A program made the translations under genes and the position numbers. A DNA stretch of 64,000 nt from Streptacidiphilus jeojiense (lineage in GTDB: Bacteria > Actinomycetota > Actinomycetes > Streptomycetales > Streptomycetaceae). This document shows positions 44,561-53,229 of this stretch, one piece after another. The stretch lies in contig NZ_JOEH01000029.1 of the NCBI RefSeq assembly GCF_000719095.1, positions 1 to 64,000 of the forward strand, in the 5' to 3' direction. How positions within the stretch are numbered: position 1 is the first letter of the stretch; each line of letters starts with the position of its first letter. Under the pieces are notes generated by a model. It searched no databases. It was given only the letters and a program-made list of their open reading frames with translations, and was not told the origin of the DNA.

Positions 44561-45051
44561 CGACGCCGACGGCATCGACCCCGGCAGCGGGCCCCACCAC
44601 AGCCGAGCTGGAGGCCCAGGAGTCCCGGCTGCAGCTGACCCGCTTCGACAACGACGACGCCTGGCGGCTGGGCTGCCTGCTGGTCGACCTGTGCCGGGAG
44701 GCAGGACACCCGGTCGCGGTGGACATCCGCCGCGGCGAGCAGCAGCTCTTCCACTACGCCCTGCCCGGCAGCAGCGCCGACAACGACGCCTGGATCGAGC
44801 GCAAGATCCGCGTGGTGCGCCGCTTCGGCGAGAGTTCCTACCTGGTGGGGCAGCGGTTCCGCGACAAGGGCAGCAGCTTCGAGGAGAAGTCCCGGCTCGA
44901 CCCGGACCGCTTCGCGGCGCACGGCGGCGCCTTCCCACTGCGCATCGTCGACGTCGGCGTGGTGGGCACCGTGGCGGTGTCGGGGCTTCCGCAGATAGCC
45001 GACCACCTGATGGTCGTCGAAACCCTGGAGCGCTTCCTCCAGGGGTCCTGA
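44557..45051 (+). CDS. UPF0303/HbpS-like haem-degrading domain protein
   Basis: A 164-aa cytoplasmic protein of the DUF336-related GlcG/HbpS family. It has YALPGSSADNDAWIERKIRVVRRFGESSYLVG (about 70-100) and GAFPLRIVDVGVVGTVAVSGLPQIADHLMVV (about 128-158). The family is annotated haem-degrading, though many members are uncharacterised. GTG 44557 overlaps the oxidoreductase stop (GTGA). In many genomes this pair occurs together, so a shared sugar or redox role is as likely as haem turnover. Confidence 0.86.
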   Translation: MTTPTASTPAAGPTTAELEAQESRLQLTRFDNDDAWRLGCLLVDLCREAGHPVAVDIRRGEQQLFHYALPGSSADNDAWIERKIRVVRRFGESSYLVGQRFRDKGSSFEEKSRLDPDRFAAHGGAFPLRIVDVGVVGTVAVSGLPQIADHLMVVETLERFLQGS

Positions 45052-45070
45052 CGACATCTCAGTCCTGACG

Positions 45071-45098
45071 GACCGCTCATCCCAGTGAGCGAGCGGTC
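45071..45098. terminator. shared hairpin between converging genes
   Basis: GACCGCTC (45071-45078) and its complement (45091-45098) enclose 12 nt at the junction of the HbpS-like gene and the converging sigma-like membrane protein gene, overlapping the 3' end of the latter. Confidence 0.35.
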
Positions 45099-47143
45099 TG
45101 ACCGGTGTCGAGTGCACCGGTGACGGTCACGGCCGCCTGGGGACGGGCTGGGACGGGCAGGGCCATGGTGCGGCTCGGCACCGCGGTGGCCGGGGTGCTC
45201 AGGCCGCCCTGGGTGGCCATGCTGACCACGTGTCGGCTTCCGGCCGCCAGCAGGTAGCTGCGCCCGGCGGCCGACCGCCACCAGGTGTCGGCGACCACGT
45301 ACTGCTCATAGCGGCTGCAGGCGCGCCCCTGGGTCTGTGTGCCGGTGGTGGTCGCCGTCGCGGCGGGGTCGTTGGTCGGCGGCAGGAACTGGGTCGCAGC
45401 GGAGCCAGTACCGTCCCAGCGGTCGGCGCGGGTGCAGGTCCAGGCGGCGGTGCCCTGGTTCTCCGGCAGCTGCTGGTCGGCGAACTCCCATGCGTTGACG
45501 GACTTGACGTCCTGTCCGCGCAGCGCCGGCAGCGAGCAGCCGAGCCTGCCCCAGTCCACCAGCGCGGCCGAACCGGTGGCCTCGCGCGGGTAGTTGGCCG
45601 GGCCGCTCTGCGGGGGCGGAGTGAAGGTGAGGTGGGCGGCGGTGATCCCGCCCAGGTCGGTCAGCAGGAAGGCGTGGTGCTCCGCGATCACCGAGGAGGA
45701 GCGCAACTGCAGCACGGGCCAACTGGCGCAGCCCTGGGCGGGCGGGGCGGCGACCTCCGGGGTCAGTCCGTCCACCGGGGCCAGATCCCTGGCCGGAGTG
45801 TTCGGGGCCCGCAGGTCGCGCAGTTGCACGGTGTCGACCCATGGCGCAATCAGGAAGCGGTCCCCGGCGGCGGTGCTGCGCAGCAGCACGGCTCCTGCGG
45901 TGGTGACGTCCGACTCGTCGCTGCGGGAGAGGTCGAGCTGTTCGCCGTCGCTGCCGGTGGGCCGGTCCGGTCTGGTGTAGCGAGCCAGCTGTGAGCCGTC
46001 GTCCAGCAGCACGACCGAGGCACCGTCCACCCGGCCCGCCCACAGCAGGCGCGGTGACTGCACCGGCGGCGCGCTGGTGGTGCCGGGCTCCGCGTGCACC
46101 AGTCCGCGTCGGGCCTGCAGTTGTCCCGCCGAGGACCACAGCGTCAGCGCACGGGCGATCAGAGCCTGGTCATGGAGCTGGTCGCCACGGGCGGGCCATG
46201 CCGTGAAGTCGATCCTGGCGGTGTGACGCCAGGTGTCATCCGGCACCCGAACCACGGCCGCCACCGCGCGAGCCACCTCGGAGCCGGGTCGAACCGTGGG
46301 CAGCGGCGCGGCGGTGGGCCCACCGCCGCCCGGCAGGGTGAGGGCGGCGGCCACGACGGCGGCGACCGCCAGCACCGCGGCAGCGGCGGTCCCCCGCAGT
46401 CGACGGCGCCGGCGCAGCAGGTCGGTAGGGCGCGCGTGCACGGTGCACGGGTCGAAGTCGGGTGCCAGCAGCGCCTGGGCGGAGTGGGCCGCGCCCAGCG
46501 CCTCGGCCCGTCGCAGCGCGCCGTCGGGGTCCTCGACCCCCGCGACCCGCAGCAGTTCTCCCGCGGACGCCGGGGACAGCTCCTCCAGCGTGAGCAGAGC
46601 ATAGGCCGCCCGCTCGGCCGGGCTCAGTCCGGCGAGCTCCCGCTCGAGGGCGAGTCCCTCGGTTCCGCTGCTGGCCGGGAACAGCCGCAGGCCCCACACC
46701 TGCGGGAGCAGACCAGGGCGTTGAGGAGCTTCGCGCAGGGCGGCAGAAAGCACTGTCGCGCGCAGATGCGCATAGGCAGGATCGATGGGCGCGGACGTGC
46801 CTTCGGAGGATCTTCTGGGCGCCGGGACACCGGGCTGACGGGTCCTCAGCAGATCCGGCAGGCGGTTCGGCAGCGCGCGCTGCACCAGCGCGTGCGCCGC
46901 CAGGACCCTGCGGTGGCGGTCCAGGCTGCTCGGCAGCACGGTATAGGCCAGGCGCGCGAGCCGGGTGTAGTGCAGCACCAGAACGGCTTCGGCGGAGGCG
47001 GGGTCAGGTGGCAACTGAGCGACAGGTGGCGTGCCGGCCGGGGTCGCCGGAACCCGGGCCGCGGGCGCCTGCGGCGTGGGGCGATGGACCTTGGGGCTCC
47101 CGGCGGCACGGCTGCTGCGTGGTTTGCGGGTAGCACGGCCCAT
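45077..47143 (-). CDS. large single-pass membrane protein with degenerate sigma-factor-like N-terminal region
   Basis: A 688-aa protein. Residues 1-45 are basic and disordered. Residues 50-240 are helical and recall ECF sigma regions: YTRLARLAYTVLPSSLDRHRRVLAAHALVQRALP and a region-4-like LSPAERAAYALLTLEELSPASAGELLRVAG. A membrane helix follows at about 260-282 after RRRRRLRG, then a large extracytoplasmic domain (about 290-688) with several Cys (GCASWPVL, LGCSLPAL, WTCTRAD, GRACSRYEQY). ATG 47143 has GAGGAG upstream. A promoter-recognition role looks unlikely because key region 2 aromatics are missing. No family name recognised; similar proteins occur in other streptomycetes. Confidence 0.75.
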   Translation of the reverse strand: MGRATRKPRSSRAAGSPKVHRPTPQAPAARVPATPAGTPPVAQLPPDPASAEAVLVLHYTRLARLAYTVLPSSLDRHRRVLAAHALVQRALPNRLPDLLRTRQPGVPAPRRSSEGTSAPIDPAYAHLRATVLSAALREAPQRPGLLPQVWGLRLFPASSGTEGLALERELAGLSPAERAAYALLTLEELSPASAGELLRVAGVEDPDGALRRAEALGAAHSAQALLAPDFDPCTVHARPTDLLRRRRRLRGTAAAAVLAVAAVVAAALTLPGGGGPTAAPLPTVRPGSEVARAVAAVVRVPDDTWRHTARIDFTAWPARGDQLHDQALIARALTLWSSAGQLQARRGLVHAEPGTTSAPPVQSPRLLWAGRVDGASVVLLDDGSQLARYTRPDRPTGSDGEQLDLSRSDESDVTTAGAVLLRSTAAGDRFLIAPWVDTVQLRDLRAPNTPARDLAPVDGLTPEVAAPPAQGCASWPVLQLRSSSVIAEHHAFLLTDLGGITAAHLTFTPPPQSGPANYPREATGSAALVDWGRLGCSLPALRGQDVKSVNAWEFADQQLPENQGTAAWTCTRADRWDGTGSAATQFLPPTNDPAATATTTGTQTQGRACSRYEQYVVADTWWRSAAGRSYLLAAGSRHVVSMATQGGLSTPATAVPSRTMALPVPARPQAAVTVTGALDTGQTARSLG

Positions 47144-47231
47144 GGATGGCGCTCCTCGTCGGCGTCGAGTCGCTGCATCGGGAGATCCCCGGCAGCGCGG
47201 CTCTGGGCTCAACGAGTGAATAGTGCGATGG

Positions 47232-47615
47232 TCACTGATGCCGATCGACACCGCTGGGGGCCAGCAGGCCGATCACCGAAAGGGTGCCCCAACCCACCGA
47301 CACGGCTACGGCTTTGAGTCGGGTGGAGCGGTCCGGCAGGGTAGCTCCCAGCAGCACGGCGTCGCCGAAGTCCGCCGCCACGCGCAACAACGCCGCGGTC
47401 GCCAGCGGCGCACCGGCCGGCGCGGTCGCCATCGCCAGCCCGCTGGCGGCGTCGCGCCACCCCAGCGGCCGCAGCGAGACGGCAGTGGCATCAGCGGTGC
47501 TGCCGTCGCTGTCGACCAGACCCGACGGCTTGGCCAACAGGTCCGGCCGCAGGGCGACCAGGGCACCGTAGACAGCAGTCGCCACACCGACTCCACGCAG
47601 AAGGCTCACATGCAC
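47232..47615 (-). CDS. small integral membrane protein (DUF4267-like)
   Basis: A 127-aa protein with three or four membrane helices (about 5-25, 55-75, 75-90 and 100-120). The small motifs LRPLGWRDAASGLAMATAPAG and DFGDAVLLGATLP resemble DUF4267 or DoxX-like proteins. The start is GTG 47615, or GTG 47609; a GGGA lies 8 nt before the first. Stop is 88 bp before the sigma-like membrane protein start. Function unknown. Confidence 0.65.
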   Translation of the reverse strand: MHVSLLRGVGVATAVYGALVALRPDLLAKPSGLVDSDGSTADATAVSLRPLGWRDAASGLAMATAPAGAPLATAALLRVAADFGDAVLLGATLPDRSTRLKAVAVSVGWGTLSVIGLLAPSGVDRHQ

Positions 47616-47982
47616 AAGGGAATCCCGTCACCACGAGCAGACGCATACGAATCCAGTTCCTGAAACAGTCTCTCACCAAGGGTTCGGAGCGCAAGGTCCC
47701 TTGGATTGGTTTCACATTGAGCCAATTTCAGAACCCGCTCATATGGCGTACTTCTCAACCCCTGACCTGCAGATGTCTATTATTCTCCCCCTTCCCACGG
47801 TGCGGTGTCTTGACGGCCGCTGATGACGGCGATTCACTTCCCTTGGTCGCGGCGATTCCGCCGCGAAATGCCAGCCGCACCTTCGGTTCTTCACAGCCGA
47901 GTCCCGCTGAGCACCGGCCGATCGGCACGCCGTTCTTCGCACTTTCTCTGCTTCTTTTCTCTTCTTCCTCCGAGGAGCACCC
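47616..47982. other. 367-bp divergent intergenic region, AT-richer than average
   Basis: Separates the DUF4267-like gene from the Tat-secreted protein gene and should carry both promoters. It holds a 7-bp inverted repeat CCAAGGG/CCCTTGG (47676-47682 and 47698-47704) and a TATTAT that could be a -10 for the plus strand at about 47778, without a clear -35. No credible ORF. Confidence 0.45.
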
Positions 47983-48312
47983 ATGCCCGTCGACACACCC
48001 ATGCCCACCTCCGACTCCGAGTCGGGCCTCTCCCGGCGCGGTCTGATCAGGAACGCGGCAGCAGCGGGCGCCACCGGCCTGGCCGCCGGCGTGCTGGTCA
48101 ACGCCATGGCCGGTTCTGCACAGGCGCACGAGCCATCCCCCGGACAGGGCCCGGAACAGGGCGCGGCAACGACCGTCGCGGATGCCTCCGCGCCCCTGAT
48201 CGTCCATGTGCGCGACGCCCGCACCGGCGAGATCGACATCTTCCACGGCGAGGAGCACCGCTCGGTCCAGGACCGGAAGTTGGCGGCCGCGCTGCTCCGC
48301 GCCGCCGACTGA
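47983..48312 (+). CDS. small Tat-secreted protein of unknown function
   Basis: A 109-aa protein with a twin-arginine signal (LSRRGLIRNAAAAGATGLAAGVL, cleavage about 48 after AQA). The mature part is a short beta/alpha domain, PLIVHVRDARTGEIDIFHGEEHRSVQDRKLAAALLRAA. Tat export suggests folding or cofactor binding before export. GAGGAG precedes the ATG. It is 55 bp upstream of the DUF4331 gene on the same strand; the two are probably co-transcribed. Confidence 0.8.
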   Translation: MPVDTPMPTSDSESGLSRRGLIRNAAAAGATGLAAGVLVNAMAGSAQAHEPSPGQGPEQGAATTVADASAPLIVHVRDARTGEIDIFHGEEHRSVQDRKLAAALLRAAD

Positions 48313-48367
48313 GACAGCGCCCGCCCGCCCCTCCCGCAGCATCCGCCACCACCAGCGAGGAACCCTC

Positions 48368-49759
48368 ATGTCGTCCCACCGCGAAGCCCCCGAGATCTCC
48401 AAGGACCCGGTGGCGGACAGCACCGACGTCTACGCCTTCGTCAGCCCCGACGCCTGCGACACCGTCACTCTGATCGCCAACTACATCCCGCTGCAGGGTG
48501 CGGCGTCCGGGCCGAACTTCTTCGAGTTCGGCGACGACGTCCGCTACGAGATCCACATCGACAACACCGGTGACGGCCGCCCCGACGTCACCTACCAGTT
48601 CCAGTTCACCACCCACCTGCGCAACCAGGACACCTTCCTCTACAACACCGGGCCCATCGCCTCACTGGACTCCCCCAACTGGAACCGGCACCAGACCTAC
48701 ACCCTGACCAGGGTCGAGGCCGGGGGCCGTACCACGGTGCTGGGCCGCAACCTGGCCTGCCCGCCGTGCAACATCGGTCCGCTGTCCACCCCCGACTACC
48801 CATCCCTGGCCGCGGCGGCGGTGCACACCCTCGGCAGCCGCAAGGTCTTCGCCGGACAGCGCGCCGAAGGGTTCTACGTCGACCTCGGCTCGATCTTCGA
48901 CCTGGGGAACCTGCGCCCGTTCCAGCAGTTGCACAACCAGTTCGGCCTGAACGCCTTCACCCAGCCCGCCCCGGGCGTGAACACCACCAACGAACTGAAC
49001 GTGCACAGTCTGGCTCTGCAGGTCCCGATCGCCGACCTCACCCATCGCGGCTGGCACGGCAGCGACGTCGCCAACCCGGCCGCCACCATCGGCGTCTGGA
49101 CGACTGCCAGTCGCCGCCAGGCCCGCGTGATCTCCCCGCGCAGCGGCCACGACGTGGAGTCCGGTCCCTACGTGCAGGTCTCCCGACTCGGCAATCCGCT
49201 GTTCAACGAGGTCCTGGTGCCCATGGCCAAGAAGGACCTGTGGAACTCGCTCACCCCGGCCGACGACAAGCAGTTCGCCTCCTACGTCGCCAAGCCCGAG
49301 CTCGCCAACCTGCTGCCGGTGCTCTACCCCGGGGTCTTCCCCCAGCTGGACACCCTCAACAAGTCCGGCAAGCCACGCGCCGATCTGCTCGCGATCCTGC
49401 TCACCGGTATCCCCAGCGGCGTGGTCCCCGGCTTCCAGAACTTCACCGGCGCCACCCAGGCCGACATGCTGCGCCTGAACGTCGCGGTGCCCCCGGCCAC
49501 GCAGCCGAACATCCTGGGCCTGGTGGCCGGCGACGCCGCCGGGTTCCCCAACGGGCGCCGGGTCTTCGACGACGTGGTCACCGTCGAGCTGCGTGCCATC
49601 GCCGGGGTGACCGTACCGCTGGTCGACAAGACCTACACCCCGGACGGCGCCGCCGGGGCGGTCACCGACGGGCTGACCCCGGCGGACGTCAAGAACCCCT
49701 ACCTGGACCACTTCCCGTACCTGGGCGTGCCCTACGACGGCTACCACAACCCGTCCTGA
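48368..49759 (+). CDS. DUF4331 domain-containing protein
   Basis: A 463-aa protein. It begins MSSHREAPEISKDPVADSTDVYAFVSPD, the DUF4331 hallmark with SHREAP and D-x-x-D-x-Y. Family signatures DVTYQFQFTTHLRNQDTFLYNTG and SLALQVPIADL follow. The protein is beta-rich and has no signal peptide of its own. DUF4331 has no established function; the acidic/His N-terminus looks metal-binding. It lies between a Tat-secreted small protein and a His-rich small protein, with a strong terminator afterwards. Confidence 0.9.
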   Translation: MSSHREAPEISKDPVADSTDVYAFVSPDACDTVTLIANYIPLQGAASGPNFFEFGDDVRYEIHIDNTGDGRPDVTYQFQFTTHLRNQDTFLYNTGPIASLDSPNWNRHQTYTLTRVEAGGRTTVLGRNLACPPCNIGPLSTPDYPSLAAAAVHTLGSRKVFAGQRAEGFYVDLGSIFDLGNLRPFQQLHNQFGLNAFTQPAPGVNTTNELNVHSLALQVPIADLTHRGWHGSDVANPAATIGVWTTASRRQARVISPRSGHDVESGPYVQVSRLGNPLFNEVLVPMAKKDLWNSLTPADDKQFASYVAKPELANLLPVLYPGVFPQLDTLNKSGKPRADLLAILLTGIPSGVVPGFQNFTGATQADMLRLNVAVPPATQPNILGLVAGDAAGFPNGRRVFDDVVTVELRAIAGVTVPLVDKTYTPDGAAGAVTDGLTPADVKNPYLDHFPYLGVPYDGYHNPS

Positions 49760-49772
49760 GCCCTGTCCGGAT

Positions 49773-49810
49773 GCCGAGCGGCCGGGCCGGCTCCGGCCCG
49801 GCCGCTCGGC
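49773..49810 (+). terminator. strong hairpin terminator after the DUF4331 gene
   Basis: Perfect 17-bp arms (49773-49789 and 49794-49810; GCCGAGCGGCCGGGCCG) with a 4-nt loop, 14 bp past the stop codon. Confidence 0.75.
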
Positions 49811-49816
49811 CCGCGT

Positions 49817-49849
49817 CCCCTCCCTGCCCCCTCCCTGCCCCCTCCCTGC
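49817..49849. repeat. 11-bp tandem repeat, three copies
   Basis: TCCCTG recurs at 49821, 49832 and 49843 in a C-rich tract (period 11), just after the DUF4331 terminator and 35 bp before the His-rich gene. Probably simple slippage. Confidence 0.7.
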
Positions 49850-49883
49850 CACCCCTCCCCGCCGACGCCACCCGGAGGCCGAC

Positions 49884-50243
49884 ATGACCGCTGCACACAC
49901 CCACGAGCACCCACACCCTCACCCACACGAGCACGCGCCACTGCCCGCCCCTTCCCGCGAAGGCAGCGTCGTCCTGGAGATCGGCGGCGACCTCGGCGCA
50001 CTGATCATCCACACCGGCCCCGAGCAGGACGGCCTGGAGATCGAGGTCGGACCGGTGGACGACCCGTCGGGCCGCCGCACCCACGCCGCGGTGCGCCCGC
50101 GCCATCTCGCTGGACGTACCGTGTACTGCGCGGTGATCTCACCGCTGCGGTCCGGGGACTACACGGTCTGGCGGGACGAGGCGACGCCCGCCGGGACGGT
50201 ACACGTCCCGCAGGCCGGAGTCGCGGAGCACCGCTGGGTCTGA
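49884..50243 (+). CDS. small protein with His-rich N-terminus
   Basis: A 119-aa cytoplasmic protein. Residues 5-20 hold seven His alternating with Pro and Glu (THEHPHPHPHEHAP), a likely Ni, Zn or Cu binding tail. A compact beta-rich domain follows: EGSVVLEIGGDLGALIIHTGPEQDGLEIEVG and YCAVISPLRSGDYTVWRDEAT. Family not recognised. Its position after the DUF4331 gene and before a hydrolase suggests a metal-linked set. Confidence 0.78.
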   Translation: MTAAHTHEHPHPHPHEHAPLPAPSREGSVVLEIGGDLGALIIHTGPEQDGLEIEVGPVDDPSGRRTHAAVRPRHLAGRTVYCAVISPLRSGDYTVWRDEATPAGTVHVPQAGVAEHRWV

Positions 50244-50280
50244 GCACCGGTACCGGACAGGTCGACCCCGGGGAGCGGCG

Positions 50281-51024
50281 ATGGCGGACACACGGCAGGC
50301 GGCGGAGCACGACGCGGTCCGCTGGCGCGGCGCGCCGGTGGAAGGGCAGCCGCAGGCAGCGGTGCTGCTGCTGCACGGCGGCCGGGCCGACGGGCTCCAG
50401 GCTCCCGGGGAGCGCAGCCCGGCAAGGCTGCGGATGCGTCCGTTCGTGACGGCGGTGGAGCGGGCCGTGCGCCCGCATCCGGTGGCCGTCGGCGAGGTGG
50501 TCTACCGGGTGCGCGGTTGGAACGGGGAGCGCGCCGACGCGGCGGTGGACGCTGTGGCGGCGCTGGATCAGGTGAAGGCCGAACTGGGTCCGGTCCCGGT
50601 CGTCCTGGTCGGGCATTCGATGGGCGGGCGCGCGGCGCTGTACGCGGCGGCCGAGCCGCAGGTCACCGGCGTGGTGGCGCTCGCGCCCTGGTGCGTACCC
50701 GGGGATCCCTGGCAGCAGTTCCAGGGCAAGTGCCTGGTCGTGCTGCACGACGTCTCCGACAAGGTCACCGATCCCGCGGCCTCACGCGCCTTCGCGGCCG
50801 CGGCACGCGCCGCCGGTGCCCGGGCGTGCGAGTACCAGGTGCACGGCAGCGGCCACGGCATGCTGCGGCGGGCCGGGGACTGGCAGGCCGTCAGCACCCG
50901 GATGGTGCAGGGGATGCTGGGCCTGTGCCCGTTCCCCGAGCAGGTCGCGGCCGCGCTGGCCCTGCGAGGCGAGGCCCCCGGCGGCCTGGACCTGCGGCTG
51001 CCGCACCGCCGGGAGCTCTCCTAG
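50281..51024 (+). CDS. alpha/beta hydrolase
   Basis: A 247-aa alpha/beta-hydrolase fold protein. VLLLHGGRADG supplies the oxyanion-hole strand near 30-40, the nucleophile Ser is in VLVGHSMGGRAAL near 112, Asp is likely in LHDVSDKVTDP near 160, and His in GSGHGML near 195. GGGGAGCG precedes the ATG. Similar proteins are annotated dienelactone hydrolase or lysophospholipase; the substrate is uncertain. It follows the His-rich gene by 37 bp, converging on the photolyase gene. Confidence 0.88.
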   Translation: MADTRQAAEHDAVRWRGAPVEGQPQAAVLLLHGGRADGLQAPGERSPARLRMRPFVTAVERAVRPHPVAVGEVVYRVRGWNGERADAAVDAVAALDQVKAELGPVPVVLVGHSMGGRAALYAAAEPQVTGVVALAPWCVPGDPWQQFQGKCLVVLHDVSDKVTDPAASRAFAAAARAAGARACEYQVHGSGHGMLRRAGDWQAVSTRMVQGMLGLCPFPEQVAAALALRGEAPGGLDLRLPHRRELS

Positions 51025-51034
51025 CTCGAGCGTT

Positions 51035-52399
51035 CTAAAGGCTCCTGGCCTGCCGGAACCGGGACAGTGACGCGTCCAGGGCGACGATCGGCTCGGGGTA
51101 GTCCAGCCTGGCCCGGGTCGGTGCGGGGAGCAGCCAGGGGCGGTGCACGGCCGCTCCGGGCACACTCGCCAGCTCCGGGACCCAGCGCCGGACGTAGCCG
51201 CCGTCCGGGTCGTAGCGCTGTGCCTGGCGCAGCGGGTTCAGTACCCGGTTGGGGCGGGTGTCGGTGCCGGTGCCGGCCACCCACTGCCAGTTGAGCTGGT
51301 TGTTGGCCACGTCGGCGTCGACCAGGTGGTGGGCGAAGTGGGCCGCGCCGGCGCGCCAGTCCAGGTAGAGGGTCTTGGTGAGGAAACTCGCGGTGATCAT
51401 CCTGGCCCGGTTGTGCATCCACCCCTCGTGCAGCAGCTGCCGCATTCCCGCGTCGACCAGCGGATATCCGGTGCGGCCTGCACACCAGGCGGCCAGGTCG
51501 GCGGCGTCGGTGCGCCAGCGGTCGCCGCGCGGGCGGTAGTCGTGGGTGGCCGCGTCGGGTCTGGCCGCGAGCAGTTGGTGGTGGAAGTCGCGCCAGGCGA
51601 GCTGGCGCAGGAACGCCTCGGCGCCCGGTGTCCCGGTGGCGCCTACGGCGTGGGCGACCTCGGTGGCGGACAGGCAGCCGAAGTGGAGGTAGGGCGACAG
51701 GCGTGAGGTGGCGTCACCGGGCAGGTCGTCGTGGAGTTGGTCGTACCGCGCCGAGCAGGAGTCCAGCCACTTCCAGAGTCGGCGTCGGCCGTTGCCCTCT
51801 CCGCCCAGGGGCAGGCCCGGTGCGACGCCGTCCTCGGTCAGCAGCCCGACGACCTGATCCAGCGACAGGCCCGTCACCCCGTCGGGCAGATGCAGCGTGC
51901 CCGGGGCGGGCAGCGGTTCGCGGCGCGGGACCAGGGCCCACTGGCGGTGGTAGGCGCCGAAGACGGCGTAGTGGTCGCGGCCGAAGGGCAGCACCGCGCC
52001 CGGCGCCACGATGGTGGCCACGGTCTCGTGGACCACCAGACGGTCGCCGAGGGCCTTGCGCAGCTGTGCCTCCCGGCGCTGGGCGAAGGCGCTGGCGTCC
52101 GCGGCGACGTGGACCCGGGCCGCGCCGACCGCTTCGGCGAGCCGTGCGGTCTCGGTGGCGGTGTCGCCCCGCAGCACGATCAGCCGGCTGCCGAGCTTGC
52201 GCAGCGACCGGTCCACATCCACCAGGCAGTCGGCCAGGAAGGCGGAGCGGTTGGGTGGGGCGAGGCCGGCTCCGTGGACGGCGTCGTCGAGGACGAACAG
52301 CGGCACCGTCCCTCGGTGGGCCGCGGCGGCGTGCAGCACGGGACTGTCGTGCATGCGCAGGTCGCAGGTGAGCAGGGCGATGGAGACGCCGTCGTGCAC
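51035..52399 (-). CDS. phr: deoxyribodipyrimidine photolyase
   Basis: A 454-aa DNA photolyase/cryptochrome protein repairing UV-induced pyrimidine dimers with blue light and FADH-. The N-terminal alpha/beta antenna-binding domain spans about 1-130 (LLTCDLRMHDSPVLHAA), and the C-terminal FAD domain has SRLSPYLHFGCLS, AWRDFHHQLL, YPLVDAGMRQLLHEGWMHNRARMITASFLTK and DADVANNQLNWQWVAGTGTD. GTG 52399 has GGAAGG upstream and shares a base with the DUF1295 stop (TAGTG). It is last in a five-gene overlapping operon, linking UV repair with lipid modification. Confidence 0.95.
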   Translation of the reverse strand: MHDGVSIALLTCDLRMHDSPVLHAAAAHRGTVPLFVLDDAVHGAGLAPPNRSAFLADCLVDVDRSLRKLGSRLIVLRGDTATETARLAEAVGAARVHVAADASAFAQRREAQLRKALGDRLVVHETVATIVAPGAVLPFGRDHYAVFGAYHRQWALVPRREPLPAPGTLHLPDGVTGLSLDQVVGLLTEDGVAPGLPLGGEGNGRRRLWKWLDSCSARYDQLHDDLPGDATSRLSPYLHFGCLSATEVAHAVGATGTPGAEAFLRQLAWRDFHHQLLAARPDAATHDYRPRGDRWRTDAADLAAWCAGRTGYPLVDAGMRQLLHEGWMHNRARMITASFLTKTLYLDWRAGAAHFAHHLVDADVANNQLNWQWVAGTGTDTRPNRVLNPLRQAQRYDPDGGYVRRWVPELASVPGAAVHRPWLLPAPTRARLDYPEPIVALDASLSRFRQARSL

Positions 52400-53229
52400 T
52401 AGCTGTCCTTCCGGTGGTGACCGCGCGCGCCTCTGGGCGGCAGCGGGACGAAGCCGCTGGTTCGAGCGGCGTAGTCGGCATAGCCGGGCTTGGTGGACTG
52501 CAGCTGCCGTTCCAGCATGGGTTTGCCGCTGCCGTTGACCAACAGGTAGCTCATGACCAGGGGTGCGACCACGGTGGCCAGGCCGAGCGGCGTGTCGGCC
52601 GCGAGCAGGAACAGGCCCCACCAGACGCAGGCGTCGCCGAAGTAGTTGGGGTGGCGGGTGTAGCGCCACAGGCCGGTGTCCAGGACCTGGCCGCGGCGCA
52701 CGGGGTCGGCCCGGAACCGGGTCAGTTGGTGGTCGCCGACCGCCTCGAAGCCGAGGCCGAGCGCCCACAGCGCGGTGCCGGCCCAGGCAGCCGGCCCGGG
52801 CGGGTGCGGCACGAACAGGGCGACCTGGACCGGCAGGGAGACCACCCAGACCAGGGCTGCCTGCAGCAGGTAGACCATCCGCAGCGCGTACCAGGTGCGT
52901 CGCCCGGGCGCGGCCTTGGCGAGCAGCCGTTGGTAGCGCGGGTCCTCGGGGTGGCCCCGGCCGCGCTGCCAGATGTGCCCGGCCAGTCGCAGGCCCCAGA
53001 TCAGGACCAGCACCAGTGTGAGCAGCCGTCGGCCGGGGTCGCCGTGTCCGGCGGACAGTGCGTATCCGGTCAGTGCGACCGCGCAGAACGCCAGTCCCCA
53101 GGCCACGTCCACCACCCTGTGCAGACCACGGCGCACCCCGACGGCGAAGGCCGCCAACAGCACCGCGAGCGCCGCTGCGAGGCAGGCCACCGTGGAGACC
53201 AGCAGGGCTCCGCCGTCGATCCCGTTCAC
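52399..53229 (-). CDS. DUF1295 domain-containing membrane protein (steroid 5-alpha-reductase-like)
   Basis: A 276-aa polytopic protein with about six or seven helices. The conserved GLWRYTRHPNYFGDACVWWGLFLLA (about 195-220) and LMLERQLQSTKPGYADYA-type tail are the family signature shared with isoprenylcysteine methyltransferases and 5-alpha-reductases. It binds NADPH or SAM in relatives; a reductase acting on a lipid is suggested by the operon. GTG 53229 overlaps the upstream stop (GTGA). Confidence 0.9.
   Translation of the reverse strand: MNGIDGGALLVSTVACLAAALAVLLAAFAVGVRRGLHRVVDVAWGLAFCAVALTGYALSAGHGDPGRRLLTLVLVLIWGLRLAGHIWQRGRGHPEDPRYQRLLAKAAPGRRTWYALRMVYLLQAALVWVVSLPVQVALFVPHPPGPAAWAGTALWALGLGFEAVGDHQLTRFRADPVRRGQVLDTGLWRYTRHPNYFGDACVWWGLFLLAADTPLGLATVVAPLVMSYLLVNGSGKPMLERQLQSTKPGYADYAARTSGFVPLPPRGARGHHRKDS

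Noticed and set aside
49817..49849. CRISPR-like short repeats
   Set aside because: The 11-bp unit is contiguous without spacers and lies in a C-rich tract; no cas genes.
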